Positions 30,360-36,244 of a stretch of 36,244 nt of DNA are shown in pieces. Positions within the stretch are counted from its first letter, which is position 1, and each line of letters opens with the position of its first letter. Position numbers and translations under genes: made by a program. The notes under the pieces were generated by a model. It saw only the letters and a list, made by a program, of their open reading frames with translations, was not told the origin of the DNA and did no database searches. The DNA comes from a virus, in IMG/VR virus record IMGVR_UViG_3300025131_000181, positions 1-36,244 of that record. The stretch is one strand, 5' to 3'.

Positions 30360-30389
30360 GCCAACTGGCACAACGAAAGGAATTACACA
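30360..30389 (+). repeat. Leader cassette type A, copy 2
   Basis: GCCA-AC-TGGC hairpin (30360-30369) followed by ACAACGAAAGGAATTACACA and ATG. Close to copy 1 at 29383 with a changed stem but the same downstream string. Confidence 0.55.
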
Positions 30390-30656
30390 ATGAAACTTAC
30401 CAAAACAAAAGCATCAGAATACAACTACGGTATACACATCGACCATTACAGCCACGCAATGTGGGCTGTTGTCGATTCAAATGGCAACCAAGTTTGTGAA
30501 GTATTGAATAGCAACATTCACGGTTGGCAAATAATAGTAACAACTGATGAAGGCAAGAAGCAAACAGTTGCAGACAGTGAAACAGGAATGACTTGGAAGC
30601 ACACAACCAGAAAGCAAGTTTCAGATTTAGCACTTGCTTGGGCAACGAATCTCTAA
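30390..30656 (+). CDS. Small unrecognised protein
   Basis: 88 aa, beta-rich with a final helix: Y-G-I-H-I-D-H-Y-S-H-A-M-W-A-V-V-D, then V-C-E-V-L, W-Q-I-I-V-T-T and the helix R-K-Q-V-S-D-L-A-L-A-W-A. No known motif. Same overall size and final K-x-x-S/W-A-x-A type helix as the preceding gene, so distant relation is possible. Confidence 0.65.
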   Translation: MKLTKTKASEYNYGIHIDHYSHAMWAVVDSNGNQVCEVLNSNIHGWQIIVTTDEGKKQTVADSETGMTWKHTTRKQVSDLALAWATNL

Positions 30657-30668
30657 AAGGAATTAGAT

Positions 30669-30872
30669 ATGAAACTTGAAACAGTAAAAGAAATTGCAAG
30701 CAAAAGAGGAATAAGCATTCAAGCGAATATAACTCATGTAACTTTGCTTACAGACACAAAAACAATTAGTCTGAACCTGACAGTTGCGGGCAATGTTGGA
30801 CATACGAGAAAACAAGTTGAGCGTATATGCGACAACTTGGTTGCAGGAAGAATTGGAATACAAAGAAAATAA
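30669..30872 (+). CDS. Small unrecognised protein
   Basis: 67 aa. Helix V-K-E-I-A-S-K-R-G, strands Q-A-N-I-T-H-V-T-L-L and T-I-S-L-N-L-T, then helix R-K-Q-V-E-R-I-C-D-N-L-V. An alpha-beta-beta-alpha layout. AAAAGGAATTAG leader 12 nt after the previous stop. Function unknown. Confidence 0.6.
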   Translation: MKLETVKEIASKRGISIQANITHVTLLTDTKTISLNLTVAGNVGHTRKQVERICDNLVAGRIGIQRK

Positions 30873-30903
30873 CAAACAAGGCGAAAGCCGAAAGGAATTA
30901 GTT

Positions 30904-31287
30904 ATGAGTAAGAAACAAAAGCACGAAGGTTTTAGTGAAGCGATGCAACCAACAATGGAAGCATCAGCAAAGGCAATGGAACAAATGATTGCCGACAACA
31001 CGCCAACTTACACAGACAACATCGAAGAGGTGTACAAAGGTCATACAATCATCGTTGATAGAATCAATGGTGACAATCCGTTTGGTTGTACTGACCAAAG
31101 AATGGGTTGCTATCCAAGAACGTGTATTGTGCCTGATGGTGAATACAAATGGATTGCAGTTACTTGGCATGTAAAAGCAGCCAAGCGCATCATTGACTTT
31201 TATGTTGGTGATATTACAGAAGAAAAGTTTGACAAACTTAATGGTTCAAACAATGACAATTGGTATGGAAATCTAATAGCGAAATGA
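30904..31287 (+). CDS. Unrecognised protein
   Basis: 127 aa. ATG 30904 is chosen because GAAAGGAA precedes it and a GGC-GAAA-GCC hairpin lies just upstream; an upstream in-frame extension would overlap the preceding gene. N-terminal K-rich helix (about 1-32), then sheet V-Y-K-G-H-T-I-I-V-D-R, two Cys in F-G-C-T-D...G-C-Y-P-R-T-C, W-I-A-V-T-W-H-V-K-A-A-K-R-I-I-D. No recognised family. Confidence 0.65.
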   Translation: MSKKQKHEGFSEAMQPTMEASAKAMEQMIADNTPTYTDNIEEVYKGHTIIVDRINGDNPFGCTDQRMGCYPRTCIVPDGEYKWIAVTWHVKAAKRIIDFYVGDITEEKFDKLNGSNNDNWYGNLIAK

Positions 31288-31328
31288 TGGGGAAGTATAT
31301 CAATTTTAATCAAGAAAGGAATTAAGTA

Positions 31329-31490
31329 ATGAAGTATCTTAAATGGATATGGGAATTGGTAAATGATTTGGCAAGGGCTTTAACCCAAAGTGGATACATT
31401 GAAGTATTGCCAGATGATAAAGACAAACACCGAGAAGATTATTTTGAAGGTGTTAGAAAAGAGTTAGAAATGTTAGAAGAAAACAAGTAA
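31329..31490 (+). CDS. Small protein, unknown
   Basis: 53 aa: K-Y-L-K-W-I-W-E-L-V-N-D-L-A-R-A-L-T amphipathic helix, then an acidic helix with E-D-Y-F-E-G-V-R-K-E-L-E. GAAAGGAATTAAGTA leader at normal spacing, of the same type as those of the neighbouring genes, supports it being real. Confidence 0.55.
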   Translation: MKYLKWIWELVNDLARALTQSGYIEVLPDDKDKHREDYFEGVRKELEMLEENK

Positions 31491-31519
31491 GCGTTTTACT
31501 TGTTACAAAAATTAGTATG

Positions 31520-31550
31520 GGGCTTGGTTGCACGGTGTAGCCAAGTCCCT
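31520..31550 (+). promoter_or_regulatory. Hairpin before DUF932 gene
   Basis: GGGGCTTGG (31520-31528) and CCAAGTCCC (31542-31550) form a 9-bp stem with one G-T pair and a 13-nt loop. Downstream tract is weak in T (TTGTTT), so processing or attenuation is as likely as termination. Confidence 0.5.
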
Positions 31551-31574
31551 TGTTTATGAAAGGACAAAAAAATT

Positions 31575-32576
31575 ATGAGTCACGAAATAGAAAAACATGA
31601 CAAGATAGTTGTTGCAAAGGAACAAGCATGGCATGGTTTAGGAATTGTTGTTGAGGAAGCACCAACACCATACCAAGCATTGCACATTGCAGGAATGAAT
31701 TGGGAAGTTGGCACTTGCCCATTGTATGGTTTGGTTGAGGGTGAAGGTACACAAGAACCAACTCGAGTAGTGTACGAAGACAGATATGGTTTGTATCGTA
31801 AAGACCTCAACCTAATGCTTGGCAACTGTTCTGAACATTATGTACCAATCCAAAACGTGCAAGTTGCAGACCTAATCTATGACGTTGCACATAGCGAAGA
31901 CATTAAAGTTGAGTCAGCAGGTTCATTAAAGAATGGACAACGCATTTTCTTTCTTGTTGAGTTAGGTTCGATGGGATTACAGAATGGCGATGACGTTATC
32001 AAGCAGTATGCGTTCTTTCACACTGGTCACGATGGCAAGACAGGTTTGAGTGTACGGCAAACAAATGTTCGGGTAGTTTGTGCAAACACCGAAGCAGCAG
32101 CAATGCGAGATTCAAGCATACGGTTACGGCACATGGGCGAGAACGCTTATGACCTTGATGCTGTACGAGCAAAGTTGGGTGACATTAGAGCACAAGCAAA
32201 GTTGTTTGAGCAACTCATGGAAACAGCCATTGAAACAGAATGGGATGACGCAATGATGAGTGAATACTTTATCAAGACTTGGAAGCAAGGTAAAGGCAAA
32301 CCGTTGCCAACAGACCAAGAGTCAAAAGCGTTTACTAAGTTTGCAAACACAATGCAGACATGGCATGACTACGCAATGAAGCATGAGCATCAAGCGAACT
32401 GTCATGGCACAGCATACTCAGCGTTCCAAGCAGTTACCCAATATGCAACTCACGATATGAACGTAAAGGATATGGGCAACGGCAAAGACCAAGCAAGACA
32501 GTTGAATACATTGTTTGGTGGCGGTAGCAGACTTGGTGATTCAGCAGGCAAGAACCTTACACTAGCACTTAAATAA
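31575..32576 (+). CDS. DUF932 phage/plasmid-like protein
   Basis: 333 aa of the DUF932 (phage/plasmid-like TIGR03299) family. W-H-G-L-G near the start with P-T-P-Y-Q-A-L; Y-G-L-Y-R-K-D and Y-V-P-I-Q-N-V-Q; the G-S-L-K-N-G-Q-R-I-F-F-L-V-E-L; V-R-V-V-C-A-N-T-E; and the C-terminal half with T-A-Y-S-A-F-Q-A-V-T-Q-Y. Exact biochemical function of the family is unknown. It is the largest product in this part of the genome, apparently monocistronic between two hairpins. GAAAGGA precedes ATG 31575 (spacing 8). Confidence 0.9.
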   Translation: MSHEIEKHDKIVVAKEQAWHGLGIVVEEAPTPYQALHIAGMNWEVGTCPLYGLVEGEGTQEPTRVVYEDRYGLYRKDLNLMLGNCSEHYVPIQNVQVADLIYDVAHSEDIKVESAGSLKNGQRIFFLVELGSMGLQNGDDVIKQYAFFHTGHDGKTGLSVRQTNVRVVCANTEAAAMRDSSIRLRHMGENAYDLDAVRAKLGDIRAQAKLFEQLMETAIETEWDDAMMSEYFIKTWKQGKGKPLPTDQESKAFTKFANTMQTWHDYAMKHEHQANCHGTAYSAFQAVTQYATHDMNVKDMGNGKDQARQLNTLFGGGSRLGDSAGKNLTLALK

Positions 32577-32584
32577 GAAAGGCG

Positions 32585-32629
32585 CAGCAATACAACATCG
32601 GCAATAGTGTCGATGTTGTTTGCTGTTTT
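32585..32629 (+). terminator. Long hairpin terminator
   Basis: CAGCAA-T-ACAACATCG (32585-32600) pairs with CGATGTTGT-TTGCTG (32611-32625), 15 bp with one bulge, loop of 10 nt, then T4. It ends the DUF932 unit and overlaps the 5' side of the next gene. Confidence 0.75.
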
Positions 32630-32633
32630 AATT

Positions 32634-32999
32634 ATGAAGATTACAATTTACGAAGTAGACACAGGATATTTTATTGCAGACAATGTAAAGCATGGACAAG
32701 AGTTTAACACAGGTGAACCAAAGAAATTTTTTACTAAGAAACTTGAAGCAGAAAAATGTTTTAGGCGGGAAACAAAGCGACTACGTTGTGATGATGTAGA
32801 TTGGTATGCTGTTACGCTGAAAGAAAAAACATTTGAAGGTTCACCAAGAGCAATAGTTGCAACAGCAAATGGCGATAGATTGGTTGAGCAATGTTGCGTA
32901 GTATGGAAATTATTAGATGCTTTTCAATTGACAGAACTCGAAGTAATAAAGCGAAGCAATGATATGAACAAGTGGAAAGTTAAAAGGATAAGAATATGA
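32634..32999 (+). CDS. Unrecognised protein
   Basis: 121 aa. ATG 32634 is chosen over an in-frame start inside the terminator stem. K-I-T-I-Y-E-V-D-T-G-Y-F-I-A-D and a K-L-E-A-E-K-C-F-R-R-E helix; V-D-W-Y-A-V-T-L strand; basic C terminus. No ribosome site is visible before the start, so it may depend on readthrough. Overlaps the next gene by 4 nt. Nothing recognised. Confidence 0.6.
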   Translation: MKITIYEVDTGYFIADNVKHGQEFNTGEPKKFFTKKLEAEKCFRRETKRLRCDDVDWYAVTLKEKTFEGSPRAIVATANGDRLVEQCCVVWKLLDAFQLTELEVIKRSNDMNKWKVKRIRI

Positions 33000-33385
33000 G
33001 TTTTTTAGAAAAAGCAATCGTGCAAATGTATACAAAGCAAAGTGACTTCAGGAAAAAGTATTACGATAACAATTCAGATAACCAGAAAGGAGTAATGCAA
33101 CCAACATCATTGGAAGCATTGGAAAGTATTGACCGCATGAGCATAATGGAAAAAGTTTTGTGTGAGTTAAAGATTTTACAATCGACTGATGATGAGTTGG
33201 AACAACGTATGGAACTGCGACACCAAACTCTTAGCAGTAGCCGTAGAGGTTGCGTAGTTAAAGGATGGGTAGTACCAACAGGAAAGAAACGACCAACACG
33301 TTCAGGCAGGAATGCAAATGTTTGGGAGTTGACTGAAGAAGGCAAAGCAAAAGTAAAAACTATTTTAGAAAGGATAGAACAATGA
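32996..33385 (+). CDS. Winged-helix DNA-binding-like protein
   Basis: 129 aa. Helix-turn-helix region: I-M-E-K-V-L-C-E-L-K, T-D-D-E-L-E-Q-R-M, R-H-Q-T-L-S-S-S-R-R-G-C-V-V-K-G-W-V-V (recognition helix and strand), wing with R-P-T-R-S-G-R-N-A-N-V-W-E-L-T. This is the pattern of small phage winged-helix regulators or recombination-associated proteins. Coupled to both neighbours by overlap. Confidence 0.72.
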   Translation: MSFLEKAIVQMYTKQSDFRKKYYDNNSDNQKGVMQPTSLEALESIDRMSIMEKVLCELKILQSTDDELEQRMELRHQTLSSSRRGCVVKGWVVPTGKKRPTRSGRNANVWELTEEGKAKVKTILERIEQ

Positions 33386-33591
33386 GTAATATGAGTTACT
33401 GTAGATTTGAAAATACCACAAGGGACATGAGCGATTGTATGGATGCACTAGAAGAAGCAGATTGGAATATGGATAGTCTAAAACAAGATGCTTCAGAAGA
33501 TTATGAGCAACCCGCAATGGACAGGTTTATAAAACTGTGCAGACGAGTTGTAAAGATTATGGGTGAAACAGAAAGGAAACAAAATGTTTGA
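33382..33591 (+). CDS. MSYCRFENT-type small phage protein
   Basis: 69 aa opening M-S-N-M-S-Y-C-R-F-E-N-T-T-R-D-M-S-D-C. The Y-C-R-F-E-N-T and D-C-x-D-A-L arrangement is a well-populated but uncharacterised small protein type in phages. Acidic middle, basic helical end. ATGA overlap with the winged-helix gene. Confidence 0.72.
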   Translation: MSNMSYCRFENTTRDMSDCMDALEEADWNMDSLKQDASEDYEQPAMDRFIKLCRRVVKIMGETERKQNV

Positions 33592-33787
33592 AGCAATTAA
33601 ATTGGCAAGTGAACTTCATCAGTTGAATACACACAACAGGCAAATGGTTTTTGGTTTGCTTAATGACTTACTTGAAAGGGATAAGGATAAGATGTTAGTC
33701 AGAGATGAAAACGGTGAGCCGTTTAATCGACATGGTGGCGTAGGTCAGTTGGTTCAGCCACAAAAGAAACTTGATGTCTATTGCTAA
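33584..33787 (+). CDS. Small unrecognised protein
   Basis: 67 aa from ATG 33584, which has AAAGGA at 33572-33577 (6-nt spacing) and overlaps the previous stop. L-A-S-E-L-H-Q-L-N-T-H-N-R-Q-M-V-F-G-L-L helix, then polar G/N-rich tail with C at the end. Last gene before a strong terminator. Confidence 0.55.
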   Translation: MFEAIKLASELHQLNTHNRQMVFGLLNDLLERDKDKMLVRDENGEPFNRHGGVGQLVQPQKKLDVYC

Positions 33788-33810
33788 GGTGATGGAATAG
33801 ATTGAGGAAG

Positions 33811-33847
33811 CCCTCATACAACGAAAGTTGTGTGGGGGTTTTTTTTT
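33811..33847 (+). terminator. Strong rho-independent terminator
   Basis: CCCTCATACAAC-GAAA-GTTGTGTGGGGG: 12-bp stem including two G-T pairs, GNRA-type tetraloop, then T9. Very likely an efficient terminator. The region up to 33906 has no gene; a promoter for the next unit may lie in its A/T-rich part but no good consensus is seen. Confidence 0.92.
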
Positions 33848-33906
33848 GGACTTTTTTTACCTAGGACAAAGAATAAACAGATACGATATTAAATAGAGCA
33901 AGTAGT

Positions 33907-34437
33907 ATGAAACTTACACAAGACATTATGGACGACCTAGCACATATCACGTTGAGGTGGTCGAGGCGAATGCACTATCTATTCCCACTATGGGAAGAAG
34001 ATGAGTTGCGTAATGAAGCATTCTTGGTAAGCATCAGATTACTTGAACGTGGACGATACAAACGAGAGTTGTCTTCGCTGTCCACCTTCCTCTGGCACGC
34101 ATTGAAGTTTGATGTTGGTCATAGGTACAAGCGTGCAAATGCCCAAAGGTACTTAACTTGCCCCGATGGTGTAAGGCGTTATCAGCAAAAGGAGTTGAGT
34201 CAATGCGACCTAACCAAAGCACAGCAGTACGAATATGACGAAAAAAATACTGATGACGATATGCCTCTGTCTTTCATTGATGTACAAGTAGTACACAATG
34301 AGTGGGCTTCGGGTAGAATTCAAGGACATACCGAAAAGGATTTGGTTATGCGAGGTATGAGTTTGAAAGAACAACGAAGGCAAGCACAGGAGTTCAAGAA
34401 TAACTATGAACAGCAGAGCAAAAGGTGCGAGAGGTGA
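33907..34437 (+). CDS. Sigma-70-like factor
   Basis: 176 aa. W-E-E-D-E-L-R-N-E-A-F-L-V-S-I-R-L-L-E-R-G, then Y-K-R-E-L-S-S-L-S-T-F-L-W-H-A-L-K-F-D-V-G-H-R-Y-K-R resembles sigma region 2 (the F/Y..f.tyl...lr helix). The end has a possible region-4-like helix pair (D-L-V-M-R-G-M-S-L-K-E-Q-R-R-Q-A). Phage sigma-like factors of this size serve late transcription. Divergent, so also possibly another helical regulator. Confidence 0.65.
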   Translation: MKLTQDIMDDLAHITLRWSRRMHYLFPLWEEDELRNEAFLVSIRLLERGRYKRELSSLSTFLWHALKFDVGHRYKRANAQRYLTCPDGVRRYQQKELSQCDLTKAQQYEYDEKNTDDDMPLSFIDVQVVHNEWASGRIQGHTEKDLVMRGMSLKEQRRQAQEFKNNYEQQSKRCER

Positions 34438-34738
34438 ACGGTATTATGCTAATTGGTTGAAACAAACTTTTGGTTTGAATGCAAGACGTGGACAACAGTA
34501 TTGTGGCTTGGCAGGTAACGCTGATGTAGTTGATGGCTTTCCAAATACTCATGCAGAGGTTAAGTTCGTTGAGAAACTAAACATTGATAAGGCAATGGAA
34601 CAGGCATCAAAGGATTGTGGAAACAGTATTCCTTATGTTGCACATAAGAAGAATAGGTGTGATTTACTAATTACTATTAAGGCAAAAGACTTAAAGGCGT
34701 TTAGCGAAAGTGTAATGGGTGTAATGAATGACAAGTGA
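34406..34738 (+). CDS. Hjc-like Holliday junction resolvase
   Basis: 110 aa with a PD-(D/E)XK core: R-A-K-G-A-R-G-E-R-Y-Y-A (conserved Glu), then A-D-V-V-D-G-F-P-N-T-H-A-E-V-K-F (Asp and ExK), and the K-A-M-E-Q-A-S-K-D-C-G helix. Length and order match small Hjc/VRR-type resolvases of phages. Overlaps the sigma-like gene by 32 nt with ATG 34406. Confidence 0.78.
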   Translation: MNSRAKGARGERYYANWLKQTFGLNARRGQQYCGLAGNADVVDGFPNTHAEVKFVEKLNIDKAMEQASKDCGNSIPYVAHKKNRCDLLITIKAKDLKAFSESVMGVMNDK

Positions 34739-34967
34739 CCAAGACCCATTCCAATCAATAAATGGTTGGACTGAAAACAAGAAATTAGTTCTACATAGAC
34801 TAGAGGAGATAGAACATCATGTGCGTAGTATGGAAAAAAGGATTAGCAAGATTGAAAAAGATATTGCCGTTCAGAATACACAGACTAGAATCTTTGCAGG
34901 TATCATTGGTGCGGTTGCAGGTCTTGTTCCTGCTTTGCTTTCTATCCTTATGGCAGGTAGGATGTAG
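34728..34967 (+). CDS. XhlA-like membrane protein, holin/lysis
   Basis: 79 aa. A coiled-coil (about 18-48: L-H-R-L-E-E-I-E-H-H-V-R...I-S-K-I-E-K-D-I) followed by one transmembrane helix (F-A-G-I-I-G-A-V-A-G-L-V-P-A-L-L-S-I-L-M). This is the build of XhlA-type holin-associated proteins. ATG overlaps the resolvase stop. It overlaps the next gene for 149 nt in another frame. Confidence 0.7.
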   Translation: MTSDQDPFQSINGWTENKKLVLHRLEEIEHHVRSMEKRISKIEKDIAVQNTQTRIFAGIIGAVAGLVPALLSILMAGRM

Positions 34968-35307
34968 TGCAATAGGTAGAATGTTTAATCCTGCACCAAC
35001 GATAGGAGAACAGGTTGGTCATGTTGCAAGGGAAGTAAGTAGCGCAGGTAACGAACTTGCTATGCTTAGTTGGATAGGTGGGATTGCCACGTTGGTTGGT
35101 ATCGCCTCACTTGTAATAACAAGAGGTAGTATGGGAATGAGGGCAATTATCATCGGCGTTATACTAATCGTACTCAACTTCGCAGTAGCAAACTACATGA
35201 GTTGGATATTAGTACCTGTGCTTGTTGCAACAGGTTTGATTAGTTTGGCGTGGTCATATAAGACAGTTAAAGAAATGTTACATAAAAAGGAGTTTAGGAA
35301 TGGCTAG
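34819..35307 (+). CDS. Nested multi-span membrane or lipoprotein
   Basis: 162 aa from ATG 34819, supported by AGAGGAG at 34802-34808 although it lies inside the XhlA-like gene in the +1 frame. Residues 1-49 read as a basic start and a hydrophobic stretch ending W-Q-V-G-C, like a lipobox. From about residue 77 there are three more hydrophobic segments: L-S-W-I-G-G-I-A-T-L-V, I-I-I-G-V-I-L-I-V-L-N-F, and W-I-L-V-P-V-L-V. A shorter start at ATG 34981 remains possible. Likely a lysis-region envelope protein; not a recognised spanin. Confidence 0.6.
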   Translation: MCVVWKKGLARLKKILPFRIHRLESLQVSLVRLQVLFLLCFLSLWQVGCSAIGRMFNPAPTIGEQVGHVAREVSSAGNELAMLSWIGGIATLVGIASLVITRGSMGMRAIIIGVILIVLNFAVANYMSWILVPVLVATGLISLAWSYKTVKEMLHKKEFRNG

Positions 35308-35407
35308 TTTATTAGGAACAGTTTGGTTTGTTGGTTTAGTTGGTGTTGTTTGTTTTTGTGCAGGTGTATGGTGGTCTGATAAGGTGAAGAACTTACTTGG
35401 CAAGTAG
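35300..35407 (+). CDS. Small membrane peptide
   Basis: 35 aa: T-V-W-F-V-G-L-V-G-V-V-C-F-C-A-G-V-W-W, one transmembrane helix, then S-D-K-V-K-N. AAGGAG at 35287-35292 lies 7 nt before ATG 35300. Overlaps the upstream gene by 8 nt. May be a small holin-type or pinholin-type peptide in the lysis region. Confidence 0.6.
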   Translation: MASLLGTVWFVGLVGVVCFCAGVWWSDKVKNLLGK

Positions 35408-35415
35408 AAATTATT

Positions 35416-35670
35416 TTGCAAGCAGTTAGAGTGAATCATTCAAACGCCCACATCCCATCACCAACAAAGGAATTGATACTTGAGTTGGCGCGTGGTATAC
35501 ATTGCACAATAGCAGGTATGGCAACTGATGATATAGGCGAGAAGCACGAACAGTTTGACAGATTGCCTGAGAATGTGCAGAGGTACTGGATTGCAGGTGC
35601 AAAGATAGCGTATGCTATTATTACAGTACACGGTGGCGGTCAAGTCGAGAAGATACCTGATGCCAAATAG
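35416..35670 (+). CDS. Unrecognised protein near lysis region
   Basis: 84 aa from TTG 35416 (a GTG at 35431 is also possible); the ribosome site is poor. L-I-L-E-L-A-R-G-I-H-C-T-I-A-G-M-A-T helix, L-P-E-N-V-Q-R-Y-W and A-K-I-A-Y-A-I-I-T-V. No known family. Its end overlaps the HNH gene by 11 nt. Confidence 0.5.
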   Translation: MQAVRVNHSNAHIPSPTKELILELARGIHCTIAGMATDDIGEKHEQFDRLPENVQRYWIAGAKIAYAIITVHGGGQVEKIPDAK

Positions 35671-35998
35671 AATCAAGAACTTCTGCCGTGGTTTGAATTG
35701 CAACAACAAAGCAAACGTAGGCAGTACGTTGTGTTGTGGCTGTGCTAAAGAAAAGAAAGAACAACAACTAACTCCATCGGAACAAGGATATGATTATCAT
35801 TGGTCGAAGGTAAGTAAGTTAGTAAGACGTAATGAACCAGTGTGCAGAATGTGCAAACAAAAACTTGCAACAATGGTTGACCATATTGTTCCATTGAAGC
35901 AAGGTGGCGAACGGTTGTCACTCGACAACTTACAACCATTATGTTTGCCATGTCATAACACAAAAACGAATAACGATAAAGCAAAGTATTCGTATTGA
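35660..35998 (+). CDS. HNH endonuclease
   Basis: 112 aa. C-terminal HNH core: V-C-R-M-C-K-Q, V-D-H-I-V-P-L-K-Q-G-G, S-L-D-N-L-Q-P-L-C-L-P-C-H-N. Two C-x-x-C knuckles hold a zinc ion; D-H and the final H are catalytic. An additional N-terminal Cys cluster (C-R-G-L-N-C, L-C-C-G-C) is present. ATG 35660 is preferred to an upstream extension. HNH genes beside terminases help cos cleavage in HK97-type phages; here the terminase pair is some 7 kb away, or near if the genome is circular. Confidence 0.88.
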   Translation: MPNRIKNFCRGLNCNNKANVGSTLCCGCAKEKKEQQLTPSEQGYDYHWSKVSKLVRRNEPVCRMCKQKLATMVDHIVPLKQGGERLSLDNLQPLCLPCHNTKTNNDKAKYSY

Positions 35999-36060
35999 AT
36001 CGCAACGTAAATAGCGAGAGAATCGCAACATCGTACAAATGCCCTCAAATGTGTATTGTA

Positions 36061-36090
36061 ATGCGTTATTAGGTGTAATACCTTACGCAT
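36061..36090 (+). repeat. Imperfect inverted repeat
   Basis: ATGCGT...ACGCAT outer arms with AGGT-GTAAT-ACCT inside. Lies in a 246-nt gene-free end together with the next element; could be an operator, origin or part of a packaging site. Confidence 0.5.
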
Positions 36091-36185
36091 ATCTTAGACG
36101 CAGTACAATCGCCTGTGCGACCGTTTAAGAACTCAGATGACAAATGGCATTCAGAACCCCATGAAACGCAGTACACGCAGTGCTA

Positions 36186-36221
36186 GCCCCCTTAAACGCA
36201 AAAGGGGGGCATATTGCGTTT
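36186..36221 (+). promoter_or_regulatory. GC hairpin with alternative pairing
   Basis: GCCCCCTT (36186-36193) pairs with AAGGGGGGC (36202-36210, one bulge). The 8-nt loop AAACGCAA (36194-36201) is an exact complement of TTGCGTTT at 36214-36221. The two foldings could alternate or form a pseudoknot. A GTTTTT tract lies downstream at about 36233. May be a leader of the modification operon if the ends join, or a cos-like element. Confidence 0.5.
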
Positions 36222-36244
36222 ATAACATGGCGTGTTTTTCGTAA

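Noticed and set aside
36096-36182. Repeated ACGCAGTAC words as an iteron origin
   Set aside because: Only two full copies and one partial, unevenly spaced; not enough for an iteron array.

Overview
The window reads as an essentially complete genome of a tailed, siphovirus-type bacteriophage of about 36 kb, fairly low in G+C. Every gene I can support lies on the + strand, mostly in tight chains with ATGA, TTGA or TAATG overlaps. It has an HK97-type head module, a long tape-measure gene and a lambda G/GT-like frameshift, as expected of a non-contractile tail. I see no integrase, repressor, tRNA gene, CRISPR array or insertion sequence, so a strictly lytic life is the simplest reading. The host cannot be fixed from sequence. 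The 'W..AANW' and DNRLRE-like beta-rich proteins at 22-24 kb resemble surface proteins common in Planctomycetes/Verrucomicrobia and similar bacteria, but this is only a hint.

Layout. (1) 0.1-6.6 kb: a nucleotide-modification cluster. It holds a ParB-like protein, a DpdA-like DNA transglycosylase, a divergent T-fold (QueD-like) protein, an unrecognised protein, a GT-B glycosyltransferase, a GalE-like sugar-nucleotide epimerase, QueD, a PD-(D/E)XK nuclease, QueE and FolE. (2) 6.6-7.2 kb: a Gp88-like Cys protein. (3) 7.2-13 kb: small and large terminase, portal, S78 protease, two tiny membrane ORFs and the major capsid protein flanked by RNA hairpins. (4) 13-18.9 kb: connector, closure and tail-completion proteins, tail tube, tail chaperones with a canonical -1 slippery site, and tape measure. 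(5) 18.9-25.2 kb: distal tail and surface proteins, including a very Cys-rich one, plus a metallophosphoesterase. (6) 25.2-28.7 kb: a replication/recombination operon with its own promoter and a striking structured leader: Sak4-like ATPase, SSB-like protein, winged-helix replication protein and others. (7) 28.7-33.8 kb: small unrecognised genes with repeated leader cassettes, a DUF932 protein and a winged-helix protein. (8) 33.9-36 kb: sigma-like factor, Hjc-like resolvase, holin/lysis-like membrane proteins and HNH endonuclease. (9) 36.0-36.24 kb: non-coding, with two inverted-repeat structures.

How it fits together. FolE, QueD and QueE would make 7-carboxy-7-deazaguanine (CDG) from GTP, and DpdA would exchange guanine in phage DNA for a 7-deazaguanine. 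No phage QueC is visible. Interleaved in the same overlapping operon are a glycosyltransferase and a GalE-like epimerase. The best candidate for an undescribed system here is therefore a glycosylated 7-deazaguanine in phage DNA, analogous to the galactosyl- and mannosyl-queuosines of tRNA; this is inference. If the molecule is circular or circularly permuted, the HNH gene at the right end joins the left end, which would place the modification cluster inside the common HNH-TerS-TerL packaging order.
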